Positions 25,137 to 32,292 of a DNA stretch of 32,292 nucleotides are shown in pieces (position 1 is the stretch's first letter; each line of letters opens with the position of its first letter). The stretch is from contig NZ_CALADU010000045.1 of the NCBI RefSeq assembly GCF_937890665.1, positions 1-32,292 on the forward strand. Direction: 5' to 3'. The stretch comes from an uncultured Subdoligranulum sp. (GTDB lineage: Bacteria > Bacillota_A > Clostridia > Oscillospirales > Ruminococcaceae). The position numbers were made by a program, and so were the translations under genes. Below the pieces are notes generated by a model that saw only the letters and a list, made by a program, of their open reading frames with translations, had not been told where the DNA came from and ran no database searches.

Positions 25137-26135
25137 TTAAGCCGCCGCTTGTCCGGTATCCGCCGTAACTGCATGCAGTGCACCATCTTCGTAGGTGAAC
25201 GTTATAGTTCCCATCGTATCTGTACGGTAAATTTCGATGCCTGCCGCTTCCATACGACGCAGGACCTCCTCATGCGGATGTCCATACTCATTATCCAACC
25301 CACAACTGATTACCGCAGCCTGCGGCTGCACCACCTCCAGCAGTTCCTCACCACTGGATGTGGAAGAGCCGTGATGCCCCGCCTTATATAACGTAGCCTG
25401 TAAATTGCGGCCATAGCGGTCTACCAAAGCCTGTTCGGCCGACTCCTCCGCATCGCCGGTAGCCAAATATCGGAAACCACCTGCTTCAAACAACAAACAG
25501 AGTGAGCCATTGTTGGCGTCATCTTCCTCTTCCATCCATGCACTGCCACCTTGCAAGACATGCAAAACTCCGCTGCCCAGCGTGTAGCTGTTTCCTTCTT
25601 CCGTTTCTACGATAGAAACCCCAGCCGCTTCAGCCTCCTCTTGCAGGCCACGAGGCCAAGGGGATTCTTCCGCTTCCCATACCGGGAGCAACACTTGCTC
25701 TACGGGAAAATGCTCCAGCACGGTAAGGGCACCGCCTGTATGGTCGGCGTGAGGATGGGTCAATACCAGATACTTGAGTTCAGTGATTCCGGCCCATTGC
25801 AGATCCTGCACCAACTGTTCCCGGGACTCTGCCGTGCCGGTATCGATTAAGCAATACTCACCATCCTGACCGATCAGCACGGAGTCCCCCTGCCCAACGT
25901 CCAGCACAGACACCGTAGTCGTACTGTCCGTCAGCAGCTGTGGATCCGGCCCTTCCATCGGCACGCCTAGCGCCGTATATAGCTCCGACCAACTAGGAAC
26001 CCCGCCAAAACCGCCATGGTATTCTACCACAAAGGCAACTACTGCCAGCAAAAGAACCGATAGTCCGGTAACAATTTTACGGTACAGACGCTTACTGCGC
26101 CGACGTTTTGTGTTACGCTTCCTCGTACTGCGCAT
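25137..26135 (-). CDS. ComEC-like membrane-anchored metallo-beta-lactamase
   Basis: The 332-residue protein has a very basic N-terminus, one membrane helix (about 21-38), then an extracellular metallo-beta-lactamase domain. Metal-site motifs are LDVGQGDSVLI, LTHPHADHTGG, ATGDAEES and KAGHHGSSTSS, the pattern of the C-terminal domain of ComEC and related secreted proteins. It lacks the many membrane segments of a real ComEC channel, so a role in DNA uptake is not implied. Substrate is unknown; a surface phosphodiesterase or nuclease is possible. The ATG overlaps the end of ftsK by 23 bases, after AGGAGCG. Confidence 0.85.
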   Translation of the reverse strand: MRSTRKRNTKRRRSKRLYRKIVTGLSVLLLAVVAFVVEYHGGFGGVPSWSELYTALGVPMEGPDPQLLTDSTTTVSVLDVGQGDSVLIGQDGEYCLIDTGTAESREQLVQDLQWAGITELKYLVLTHPHADHTGGALTVLEHFPVEQVLLPVWEAEESPWPRGLQEEAEAAGVSIVETEEGNSYTLGSGVLHVLQGGSAWMEEEDDANNGSLCLLFEAGGFRYLATGDAEESAEQALVDRYGRNLQATLYKAGHHGSSTSSGEELLEVVQPQAAVISCGLDNEYGHPHEEVLRRMEAAGIEIYRTDTMGTITFTYEDGALHAVTADTGQAAA

Positions 26136-29100
26136 TCAATTTACGCTCCTGCCATTGTGCCCGCGTAACCAAAACTGCACGGGGCTTTGCCCCTTCGTAG
26201 GGACCGATGATCTTTTCCTGCTCCATTTGATCCATAATGCGAGCTGCACGGGCATACCCCAATTTGCAGCGACGCTGCAGCAAACTGGTAGAAGCCTGTC
26301 CCGCTTCGATGACACACTCCACGGCTTGCTCAAACATGGGGTCCAGCGCTCCGCTGCCATCCCCATCATCGTCACCTTTTTTTCTGCCCTTTTCTGCCAC
26401 TGCACGGCGCTCCATCTCGGCGATCATTTCCTCGTCGTACTGAGAGGAGGAAGTGGATTTGATAAAGCTAAGCACTGCGCCGATTTCCTCATCGGTCACA
26501 AAGGTGCCCTGCACACGCACCGGCTTGGCCGCGCCCACCGGCAGGAAAAGCATATCACCGTTGCCCAGCAGTTTTTCGGCGCCCGAGGTATCCAGAATCG
26601 TACGCGAGTCAATCTGGCTGGAAACCGCAAAAGCAATACGGCTAGGGATGTTTGCCTTGATCAGGCCGGTGATGACGTCCACACTGGGACGCTGGGTAGC
26701 TACAATCAGATGAATGCCTGCGGCACGGGCTTTTTGCGCAATGCGGCAGATGTAATCTTCCACCTCTTTGCCGGCTACCATCATCAAATCGGCCAACTCG
26801 TCGATAATGATGGCGATATACGGCAGATGCTCCATTCCTGTCTGCGCTGCCAATTTGTTGTACGCTTTGATCTCACGCACATTGTTTTCGGCAAACAACT
26901 TGTAGCGGCGTTCCATCTCCGCCACGCTGGCCCCCAAAGCGCCGGCAGCTTTCCGAGGCTCGGTGACTACCGGCATCAAAAGATGCGGGATACCATTATA
27001 TTCCGCCAGTTCCACTACCTTCGGATCGATGAGGATCAGCTTCACATCCTCCGGTCCTGAGCGGAACAAAAAGCTGATGATAATCGAGTTGACGCACACC
27101 GACTTACCGCTGCCGGTAGAACCTGCAATCAGCAAATGGGGCATTTTGCACAAATCTGCCACCTGAGCCGTACCGGCAATATCTTTGCCAAGGGCCATCG
27201 TCAGCGGGCTGCGCATATTGATGTAATTCTGTGACTCAAACACTGTACGAATGTTGACGGTAGAACGAATCTTGTTAGGCACCTCGATGCCCACTGCCGG
27301 CTTGCCGGGAATCGGAGCCTCGATTCGGACGCCTGCCGTTGCCAAATTAAGGGCGATATCATCGGCAAGGCTTGTGATCCGGCTGACCTTAATACCGGCC
27401 TGCGGCTGCAATTCATACCGCGTCACCGACGGACCGCGGCAGATATCCAGAATCTTCGTTTTAACACCGAAACTTTCCAGTGTATTCACCAGCGTATCGG
27501 CATTCTTCTTCATTTCCCGCGCCGCTCCGGCTTCATCATCGGGGCGCGTGGCATTAAACAAATTCAGTGAAGGATAGCAGTACGGTTTAGGCGGCTCTTT
27601 CTGCGCCGTATCCAAGCGCATGGCATTCGGATCAGCTTTTGCGGCCGAAGGCGGCGTATATAAAGGTGCCCCTGCCGAATTTCCCACTGTTGCACTGACC
27701 TGCAGGTGTGCAGCCGTCCCGCCCTGCGGTACCGTGAAGGAGGACTCCGTTCCCGTCGGCTGCACAGTCGTGGTTCCATTTTGCTGTTCCAGCAGATCCG
27801 ACAACGGTCGTCCCGATTGCCATGCCGCCCCAGCAGCTTGTCCCACATCATCAAAACTGCCGTTCAGTGTGGGAATTGCAGAAACCGTCTGTGGCGCCAT
27901 CGAGCTCGTATCCGGCTCCACCGGTACCAACGGTGTATCAAAGCCCTCATTTTGAACGTCAGGATGCAGCGGCACCGAAAACTCTTGCGAGTCTGTTGCA
28001 TGCCCATAGATAGATTCTGTTTCCTGCGCAGTATAGTACGGCGCATGGCCGCTGACAGCCCGGTTGATGAGATTGTCCAGCTCATCGCTCTCCGCGGTCA
28101 CCGTTGGCTGCTCGGGCTGCAATGTCAGCTCAAAGTTTTCCTGCGGTGCAGGTGCAGGTTCCGGTTCCCGCTTTGGCGCATGGAAGCGCTGCGAATCTGA
28201 CAGATGCGACAGCGGATCCATGCCAAAAGTGCCCCCAGGCCCAATGGTAACCGGTTCCAGCGGATCATGTTCCACCGCTTGCTTGAGGGCCTGCCCTTCC
28301 GGTCCGGGACCAAGGTCCACATCAAAAGAAGCTCGCGGTGCCACACCAGCCATGCCCGCCATACTGGGCATCACCGGTGTCGCGGCCGTCTGCGCGGTCG
28401 GGATACGCCCTGTGTCTGCAATCACGTCATAGGCAGGGTGATGGCGGCGCGGAGCATCTGGAAGCGTTCCGGTCAAATTTTCAATAGGTTCCTCTTCCAG
28501 CTCCTCCCCGAACAACTGGGTATCGTAAGCAGCTTCCGACGCTTCCCGCTCTGCCCGTGCCTGCTGTACTTTTTGGTATTGCCCATTGAGGAACTGTACC
28601 ACATCCACCGGAGTAATGGCAAAAAACACCATCAATCCCAAAGCGAACACCAACAACATAACAAAGTTGGAGGCCGGTCGTCCAAAAAGTGCCAATAGTG
28701 TAGCACCGATAGGCGCGCCGATTACGCCGCCTTCCCAAAAGCCTGTCTGTCCGCGGGCATAGAGCATCTTGATGATTTCCCATGCGTTGGCCTCACTGAC
28801 AGACACTTTGGAGAAGACCACGGGGACACTGGCGCACAGCGTTCCCATCAGCACCACTTTGCCCGCGAAAAGTCCTACACGGTATCCGGACGCCAGTAGG
28901 TAGGCCAGATACAACAAAAACGGTCCCACCAAATAGGTCATGATTCCAAAAATACCAAATAAGCCGCCCCGCATTGCCTTCCAGATATTTTGCCCCGGCA
29001 CAAGCACCATGGCAACGCAAAGCAAGCCCACCCCTGCAAGCAACACACTGCGAAGCAGGTTGGGCGTTTCGGCCCGGCGCTGAGCGCGCCGGGAAACCGT

Positions 29101-29211
29101 CTTTTTGCTGCGGGACGAAGAACGTGAAGAAGAGCTCCGTCCGCGGCTGGACGAGCTACGGCTGGTACTAGATTTCTTTTTGCTGTTTTTATTGGAACGA
29201 GATTGAGCCAT
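26113..29211 (-). CDS. ftsK: DNA translocase FtsK/SpoIIIE
   Basis: This 1032-residue ATP-driven motor moves DNA through the division septum. The N-terminus is a Ser/Arg/Lys-rich tail (1-50), then about four membrane helices (about 55-215), a long Pro/Gln/Thr-rich linker (about 215-540), and the motor: GSTGSGKS Walker A (697-704), IIIDE Walker B (about 801-805), VATQRPSVDVITG, and after an acidic linker the gamma domain (about 955-1018) with STSLLQRRCKLGYARAARIMDQME. The start ATG follows GAGGGG. In sporulating species the same protein packs the forespore chromosome; whether this organism sporulates cannot be told here. Confidence 0.95.
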   Translation of the reverse strand: MAQSRSNKNSKKKSSTSRSSSSRGRSSSSRSSSRSKKTVSRRAQRRAETPNLLRSVLLAGVGLLCVAMVLVPGQNIWKAMRGGLFGIFGIMTYLVGPFLLYLAYLLASGYRVGLFAGKVVLMGTLCASVPVVFSKVSVSEANAWEIIKMLYARGQTGFWEGGVIGAPIGATLLALFGRPASNFVMLLVFALGLMVFFAITPVDVVQFLNGQYQKVQQARAEREASEAAYDTQLFGEELEEEPIENLTGTLPDAPRRHHPAYDVIADTGRIPTAQTAATPVMPSMAGMAGVAPRASFDVDLGPGPEGQALKQAVEHDPLEPVTIGPGGTFGMDPLSHLSDSQRFHAPKREPEPAPAPQENFELTLQPEQPTVTAESDELDNLINRAVSGHAPYYTAQETESIYGHATDSQEFSVPLHPDVQNEGFDTPLVPVEPDTSSMAPQTVSAIPTLNGSFDDVGQAAGAAWQSGRPLSDLLEQQNGTTTVQPTGTESSFTVPQGGTAAHLQVSATVGNSAGAPLYTPPSAAKADPNAMRLDTAQKEPPKPYCYPSLNLFNATRPDDEAGAAREMKKNADTLVNTLESFGVKTKILDICRGPSVTRYELQPQAGIKVSRITSLADDIALNLATAGVRIEAPIPGKPAVGIEVPNKIRSTVNIRTVFESQNYINMRSPLTMALGKDIAGTAQVADLCKMPHLLIAGSTGSGKSVCVNSIIISFLFRSGPEDVKLILIDPKVVELAEYNGIPHLLMPVVTEPRKAAGALGASVAEMERRYKLFAENNVREIKAYNKLAAQTGMEHLPYIAIIIDELADLMMVAGKEVEDYICRIAQKARAAGIHLIVATQRPSVDVITGLIKANIPSRIAFAVSSQIDSRTILDTSGAEKLLGNGDMLFLPVGAAKPVRVQGTFVTDEEIGAVLSFIKSTSSSQYDEEMIAEMERRAVAEKGRKKGDDDGDGSGALDPMFEQAVECVIEAGQASTSLLQRRCKLGYARAARIMDQMEQEKIIGPYEGAKPRAVLVTRAQWQERKLNAQYEEA

Positions 29212-29285
29212 GCTGAAAAATACCCCTCTATAACACTCTATATAAAATAAGTAGGCACTTTGTGCCCAGCGAATATTCGGTTTTT

Positions 29286-29314
29286 ATTTTATCACGAATG
29301 CCGGGGGTTGTAAA
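29286..29314 (-). promoter_or_regulatory. Sigma-A promoter of the ftsK-metH unit
   Basis: On the minus strand TTTACA (plus 29309-29314) and TAAAAT (plus 29286-29291) are 17 bases apart, about 75 bases before the ftsK ATG. The leader contains a small palindrome, GGCAC-AAA-GTGCC (plus 29254-29266), of unknown role. No strong terminator is seen between tepA and this promoter. Confidence 0.75.
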
Positions 29315-29357
29315 TGGAAAATCCCGCGACTCATTTATGGATTTTTCCCGAGATGTG

Positions 29358-30077
29358 TCAGGACTTTTTTTCGATCTCTTTATACAAATATTGCAACGCA
29401 TCCGATAAGCCACCCAGCTCATCGATCAAGCCCTCTTCCACCGCTTGACGGCCATCCAACACCGTTCCCATATCCATGACCAACTCTCCGGTGTTATGCA
29501 TCAACGTGGTAAAACGCCGCGCTGTAATGCCGGAATGTCCCGCCACAAACCCCACAATACGCTCCTGCATCTGCTCAAAATATCGCAGCGTCTGAGGCAC
29601 CCCCAACACCATACCCGAATGGCGCACAGGATGCACCGTCATCGTGGCCGTGGGCACAATAAAACTGCGCCGGGCAGACACAGCCAGCGGAATACCAATG
29701 GAGTGTCCGCCCCCCAGCACCAGCGTGGCACTGGGTTTGTTTACACCGGCAATCAGCTCTGCCAAGGCGAGCCCAGCTTCCACGTCCCCGCCTACGGTAT
29801 TCAAAATTACCAACAGCCCTTCGATTTCGGGATCTTCCTCGATATCTACCAACTGCGGAATCACATGTTCATACTTGGTGGTCTTTTGGCTGTCCGGCGC
29901 CAGCGTATGTCCCTCGATGGTGCCGATCACTGTCAAACAATGGATTGCATGCCGCCCTTTGGTCGCGGGCACAATGCCATCCTCAGTGATCAAATCATGT
30001 TCCAGCCGTTTGAGCGCGGCCGTTTCGGTCGGGTTGAAATTGCTTTTGGTTTTCGCCTTTTTCGCAGTAGGTTCCAT
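29358..30077 (-). CDS. tepA: TepA-like ClpP-family serine protease
   Basis: The 239-residue protein has a ClpP/crotonase fold with NTVGGDVEAGLA (93-104), the nucleophile Ser126 in GHSIG (GxSxG), and His149 in MTVHPVRHSG, as in the TepA family. In Bacillus, tepA also stands directly before spoIIIE/ftsK, and this order is kept here. TepA was linked to protein export and to degradation of spore-coat or signal-related proteins; the substrate is not known here. The ATG at 30077 is preferred; a TTG nine codons earlier is also open. AGAAGGAG lies 11 bases before the ATG. Confidence 0.85.
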   Translation of the reverse strand: MEPTAKKAKTKSNFNPTETAALKRLEHDLITEDGIVPATKGRHAIHCLTVIGTIEGHTLAPDSQKTTKYEHVIPQLVDIEEDPEIEGLLVILNTVGGDVEAGLALAELIAGVNKPSATLVLGGGHSIGIPLAVSARRSFIVPTATMTVHPVRHSGMVLGVPQTLRYFEQMQERIVGFVAGHSGITARRFTTLMHNTGELVMDMGTVLDGRQAVEEGLIDELGGLSDALQYLYKEIEKKS

Positions 30078-30207
30078 CGTATGCACAGCTCCTTCTCTCT
30101 TCAATGCTGTGTACAGTATGTGCGCCTGTATCTGGGACTATTCTCTTATTTATTGCCCACAAAATTGTTTTGTTTCCTCCACTTCTCCCCTTTTACTCGA
30201 AAAAATC

Positions 30208-30236
30208 GCATAAAAATTGCTCTATTTTTTTGTCAA
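30208..30236 (-). promoter_or_regulatory. Candidate promoter for tepA
   Basis: A perfect TTGACA on the minus strand (plus 30231-30236) is followed after 17 bases by TTATGC, a poor -10 box. It would give a leader of about 120 bases to the tepA ATG. The region is AT-rich and other starts are possible. Confidence 0.4.
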
Positions 30237-30245
30237 AGAATTCTT

Positions 30246-30263
30246 ATGTGAAAAAATTGCCAA
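30246..30263. promoter_or_regulatory. Candidate Rex operator
   Basis: ATGTGAA-AAAA-TTGCCAA resembles the Rex consensus TTGTGAA-NNNN-TTCACAA (6 of 7 and 5 of 7 positions in the halves). A further half site, TTCACAG, lies at 30289-30295 inside the rex promoter. The position between divergent tepA and rex promoters would suit autoregulation by the NADH/NAD balance. Confidence 0.4.
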
Positions 30264-30280
30264 AAAACTTAGATAAAAAA

Positions 30281-30309
30281 TTGACAATTTCACAGAGAGT
30301 ATTTATAAT
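30281..30309 (+). promoter_or_regulatory. Consensus sigma-A promoter for rex-tdk
   Basis: TTGACA (30281-30286) and TATAAT (30304-30309) are both perfect and 17 bases apart. Transcription should start near 30316, leaving a leader of about 65 bases. The stretch 30105-30381 between tepA and rex holds this promoter, the tepA promoter and the possible Rex site, and no gene I can support. Confidence 0.88.
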
Positions 30310-30381
30310 AAATTATAAAATTGCGTACATGGAAATTCGCCGTGCAGCTATTCCTGCCGGCCTAATGTGAGGTAATGTTTT

Positions 30382-31020
30382 ATGGCGGTTCAAAACAAAG
30401 TATCTTTGCCGGTCATCAAACGACTTCCAAAGTACTATCGTTATCTGACCAATTTGTCCGCAGACGGCAAAGAAAAAATTTCCTCCAGCGAGTTGTCTCA
30501 TATGATGGGCACTACTGCCAGTCAGGTCCGACAAGACTTTAACTGTTTCGGCGGGTTTGGTCAGCAGGGCATCGGCTACAAGGTGGATGTCCTCCGTGCC
30601 GAAATCGGCAAGCTGCTGTTCGGAGATGGCGAACGGCTGCCCACCATTCTGATTGGTGCCGGTCATCTGGGATCTGCCGTTTCCAGCTTTATCAGCCGTG
30701 ATACCAACGGCTATCGCTTGATTGGCGTATTCGATATCAACCCAGACCTTTTCGGCAAGGAGATGTGCGGCGTGCCGATTTTGCCGCTGCAGGACCTTTC
30801 CACCTTCTGCGCCGAACACCATCCCGAAGTTGCGGTTTTGTGTGTGCCGCGGCAAAGCGCCATTGATCTGGCCAGTGATTTGGTATCTTACGGCATCAAA
30901 GGCGTGTGGAATTTCAGCCATTACGATCTCTCGGTGGAATATCCGGATCTAACCGTGGAGAACGTCCATTTAGGCGACAGTCTGATGAGCCTTGGCTACC
31001 GGCTGCGCAATAAAGACTAA
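30382..31020 (+). CDS. rex: Redox-sensing transcriptional repressor Rex
   Basis: Rex senses the NADH/NAD ratio and represses fermentation and related genes when NADH is low. The 212-residue protein has an N-terminal winged helix with LPVIKRLPKYYRYLTNL and SSSELSHMMGTTASQVRQDFNCFGGFGQQGIGY, then a Rossmann domain with ILIGAGHLGSAV (90-100) and GVFDINPDLFGK, and the late VWNFSHYDLSVE. These are the standard Rex blocks and length. The start ATG follows GAGG. It is followed by tdk after 20 bases, probably in one transcript. Confidence 0.96.
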   Translation: MAVQNKVSLPVIKRLPKYYRYLTNLSADGKEKISSSELSHMMGTTASQVRQDFNCFGGFGQQGIGYKVDVLRAEIGKLLFGDGERLPTILIGAGHLGSAVSSFISRDTNGYRLIGVFDINPDLFGKEMCGVPILPLQDLSTFCAEHHPEVAVLCVPRQSAIDLASDLVSYGIKGVWNFSHYDLSVEYPDLTVENVHLGDSLMSLGYRLRNKD

Positions 31021-31040
31021 CGGAGGAATCAACACTTCGT

Positions 31041-31607
31041 ATGGCCAAATTATATTTTCGCTACGGGGCAATGAACAGCGGCAAAACCACCGCTTTAATG
31101 CAGGTCGCCTACAACTACAAAGAGCGCGGTATGCGTGTCTTAATCCTAAAGCCCGCTATCGATACCAAAGGGCAGGATTCTATCGTTTCCCGGCTGGGCA
31201 TCAGTTGTAAAGTAGATGTCCTTGTCACCCCTGAAATGAATGTTGTAGAACTGGTTCGAGCTGACACCGCAGCACACGGCGCGCCTGCTTGCGTGCTGTG
31301 CGACGAGAGCCAATTTTTCACACCCGAACAGGCAGAACAGTTGTTTTTGGTCACGGTGGATTTGGGAATCCCCGTGATTTGTTACGGTCTACGCGCCGAC
31401 TTTATGATGCGTGGTTTCCCCGGTTCTACCCGGTTGTTAGAATTGGCGCACACCATCGAAGAGCTCAAAACGATCTGCGCCTGCGGACGCAAAGCTATTT
31501 GCAACGGACGTAAGGTTAACGGTGAATTTGTGTTCGAAGGCGCACAAGTGGCGATTGATACAGTGGACAATGTGGAATACCAGAGCCTATGTCCTCAGTG
31601 TTGGTGA
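31041..31607 (+). CDS. tdk: Thymidine kinase
   Basis: Tdk phosphorylates thymidine to dTMP for salvage. The 188-residue protein has a P-loop GAMNSGKT (9-16), the DESQFF Walker B region, YGLRADFMMRGFPGS containing the lasso/active-site segment, and two cysteine pairs (CACG and CPQC) for the structural zinc. This is the normal type II (bacterial) thymidine kinase. GGAGG lies 14 bases before the ATG, longer than usual, and no better start is visible. Confidence 0.95.
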   Translation: MAKLYFRYGAMNSGKTTALMQVAYNYKERGMRVLILKPAIDTKGQDSIVSRLGISCKVDVLVTPEMNVVELVRADTAAHGAPACVLCDESQFFTPEQAEQLFLVTVDLGIPVICYGLRADFMMRGFPGSTRLLELAHTIEELKTICACGRKAICNGRKVNGEFVFEGAQVAIDTVDNVEYQSLCPQCW

Positions 31608-31669
31608 ATACCGAGCTTTTTTAAAACGGCACGGCAAGCAGTAAGTTTCTTCTATCAGCATAAATAAAA

Positions 31670-31698
31670 CCGCCGCATCTTACAGGAAGATGCGGCGG
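31670..31698. terminator. Bidirectional terminator between tdk and the AraC regulator
   Basis: CCGCCGCATCTT and AAGATGCGGCGG form a perfect 12-pair stem around ACAGG. On the plus strand it is followed by CTCTTTTTATT and on the minus strand by TTTTATTTA, so it can end both convergent units. Confidence 0.92.
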
Positions 31699-31711
31699 CT
31701 CTTTTTATTGG

Positions 31712-32292
31712 CTATTTGTTGACCCTCTTATAGTATTGGCGGTACTGCTGTGGCGAAAGTCCGGTTGCATCCTTAAAGACACGACGGAAATGGGCCGTAG
31801 TCATAAACCCCGTCTTTTCGGCTACCACCGAAATACTTTCCCCGGATTTTTCGATCAAGTTTTGGGCCGCTTTGATTCGCACACCGTTGATGTACTCAAT
31901 CAGGCTCAGGTTGGTGGACTTCTTGAATAGCCGACTCAGGTAGTAAGGACTGATATAAAATTGACTCGCGATTCCCGTCAGGGTGAGCTTTTCAGCATAG
32001 TGCTGTGCAATATAGGCCTGAATCTGATCCACAATATGATTGGTGACGCGCCCTTTTTCGCCCCCCTGCGCTTGTTGCTGCCGACACAGCGACTTGAGTT
32101 CCAGCAACAGTGTGGCCAGCAGCATTTTCCGCATGGCCTCCCCTTCCTGCGAAGTGTCACTGTCCAGCAACAAAAGCTGCTGCAACATACTTTGGATATG
32201 ATTTTGCTGCTTAACGGTGATACTGGACAAGAGGTGATTGTGCTCCTCTGTCAAGAAAGAGAAAAAGTCCACCTCGGGAAATGCAGCCGCAA
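31712..32292 (-). CDS. AraC-family transcriptional regulator, C-terminal part
   Basis: The frame is open to the window edge, so the N-terminal ligand-binding part is missing; 193 residues are visible. The C-terminal DNA-binding domain has two helix-turn-helix units: LTLTGIASQFYISPYYLSRLFKKS and, after NLIEKSGESISVVAEKTGF, the second with AHFRRVFKDATGLSPQQYRQYY. Upstream is a helical region that probably links to a cupin-type sensor. A GTG at 32272 is available as a start, but the upstream codons read naturally (FPEV), so the gene most likely starts outside the window. Target and ligand are unknown. Confidence 0.85.
   Translation of the reverse strand, partial: AAAFPEVDFFSFLTEEHNHLLSSITVKQQNHIQSMLQQLLLLDSDTSQEGEAMRKMLLATLLLELKSLCRQQQAQGGEKGRVTNHIVDQIQAYIAQHYAEKLTLTGIASQFYISPYYLSRLFKKSTNLSLIEYINGVRIKAAQNLIEKSGESISVVAEKTGFMTTAHFRRVFKDATGLSPQQYRQYYKRVNK

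Noticed and set aside
26110..27060. A 316-codon plus-strand open frame
   Set aside because: Antisense to the conserved FtsK motor region; its length follows from the codon pattern of ftsK.
29445..30251. A 268-codon plus-strand open frame
   Set aside because: Antisense to tepA and running into the intergenic promoter region; no motif.
1..32292. CRISPR array, insertion sequence, phage or defence genes
   Set aside because: No regular repeats, transposase, integrase, tRNA-flanked insertion or defence domain was seen.

Overview
The window is a chromosomal segment of an anaerobic, Gram-positive, low-to-moderate GC bacterium, most likely a clostridial (Firmicute) gut-type organism. The evidence is the cobalt-early (anaerobic) cobalamin pathway with CbiK, CbiD and CbiG, a Rex redox repressor, the tepA-ftsK/spoIIIE gene order, a short methionine synthase with a separate reactivation protein, and strong sigma-A type promoters. 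The species cannot be named from the sequence alone.

About two thirds of the window (172-21067, all minus strand) is one compact vitamin B12 unit. Transcription runs from high to low coordinates. It starts in a leader with a cobalamin riboswitch aptamer (20896-21067) followed by a stem-loop and U-rich terminator (20720-20763). Then come 23 genes, mostly joined by 1-10 base overlaps: an uptake system (btuF, btuC, btuD), the corrin-ring genes (cbiK, D, L, F, G, H, J, a fused cbiET, cbiA), the nucleotide-loop genes (cobT, cobU, cobS, a short CobU-like gene, cobC, cbiB, cobD), cbiP and cbiC, and at the end a second ABC transporter whose permease is broken by a frameshift. Together they cover cobalt insertion into sirohydrochlorin through to cobalamin. 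I do not see genes for sirohydrochlorin synthesis or for the corrinoid adenosyltransferase; these must lie elsewhere. Downstream of this unit, at the left edge, is the SRP RNA gene with its own near-consensus promoter.

Upstream of the B12 unit is a second minus-strand unit (21149-29211): ftsK/spoIIIE, a ComEC-like metallo-beta-lactamase, metF, a stand-alone methionine synthase reactivation protein, and a B12-dependent metH. A strong hairpin terminator separates it from the riboswitch. It uses methylcobalamin, so the main B12 consumer sits beside the B12 producer.

The right end holds tepA (minus), a divergent intergenic region with a consensus promoter and a candidate Rex operator, rex and tdk (plus), a bidirectional terminator, and the 3' part of an AraC-family regulator running off the window.

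No mobile element, CRISPR array or defence system is visible. The window is mostly recognisable metabolism. The points most worth a second look are the short CobU-like protein beside an atypical full-length CobU, the frameshifted second permease, the leader architecture of the B12 operon, and the candidate Rex site.
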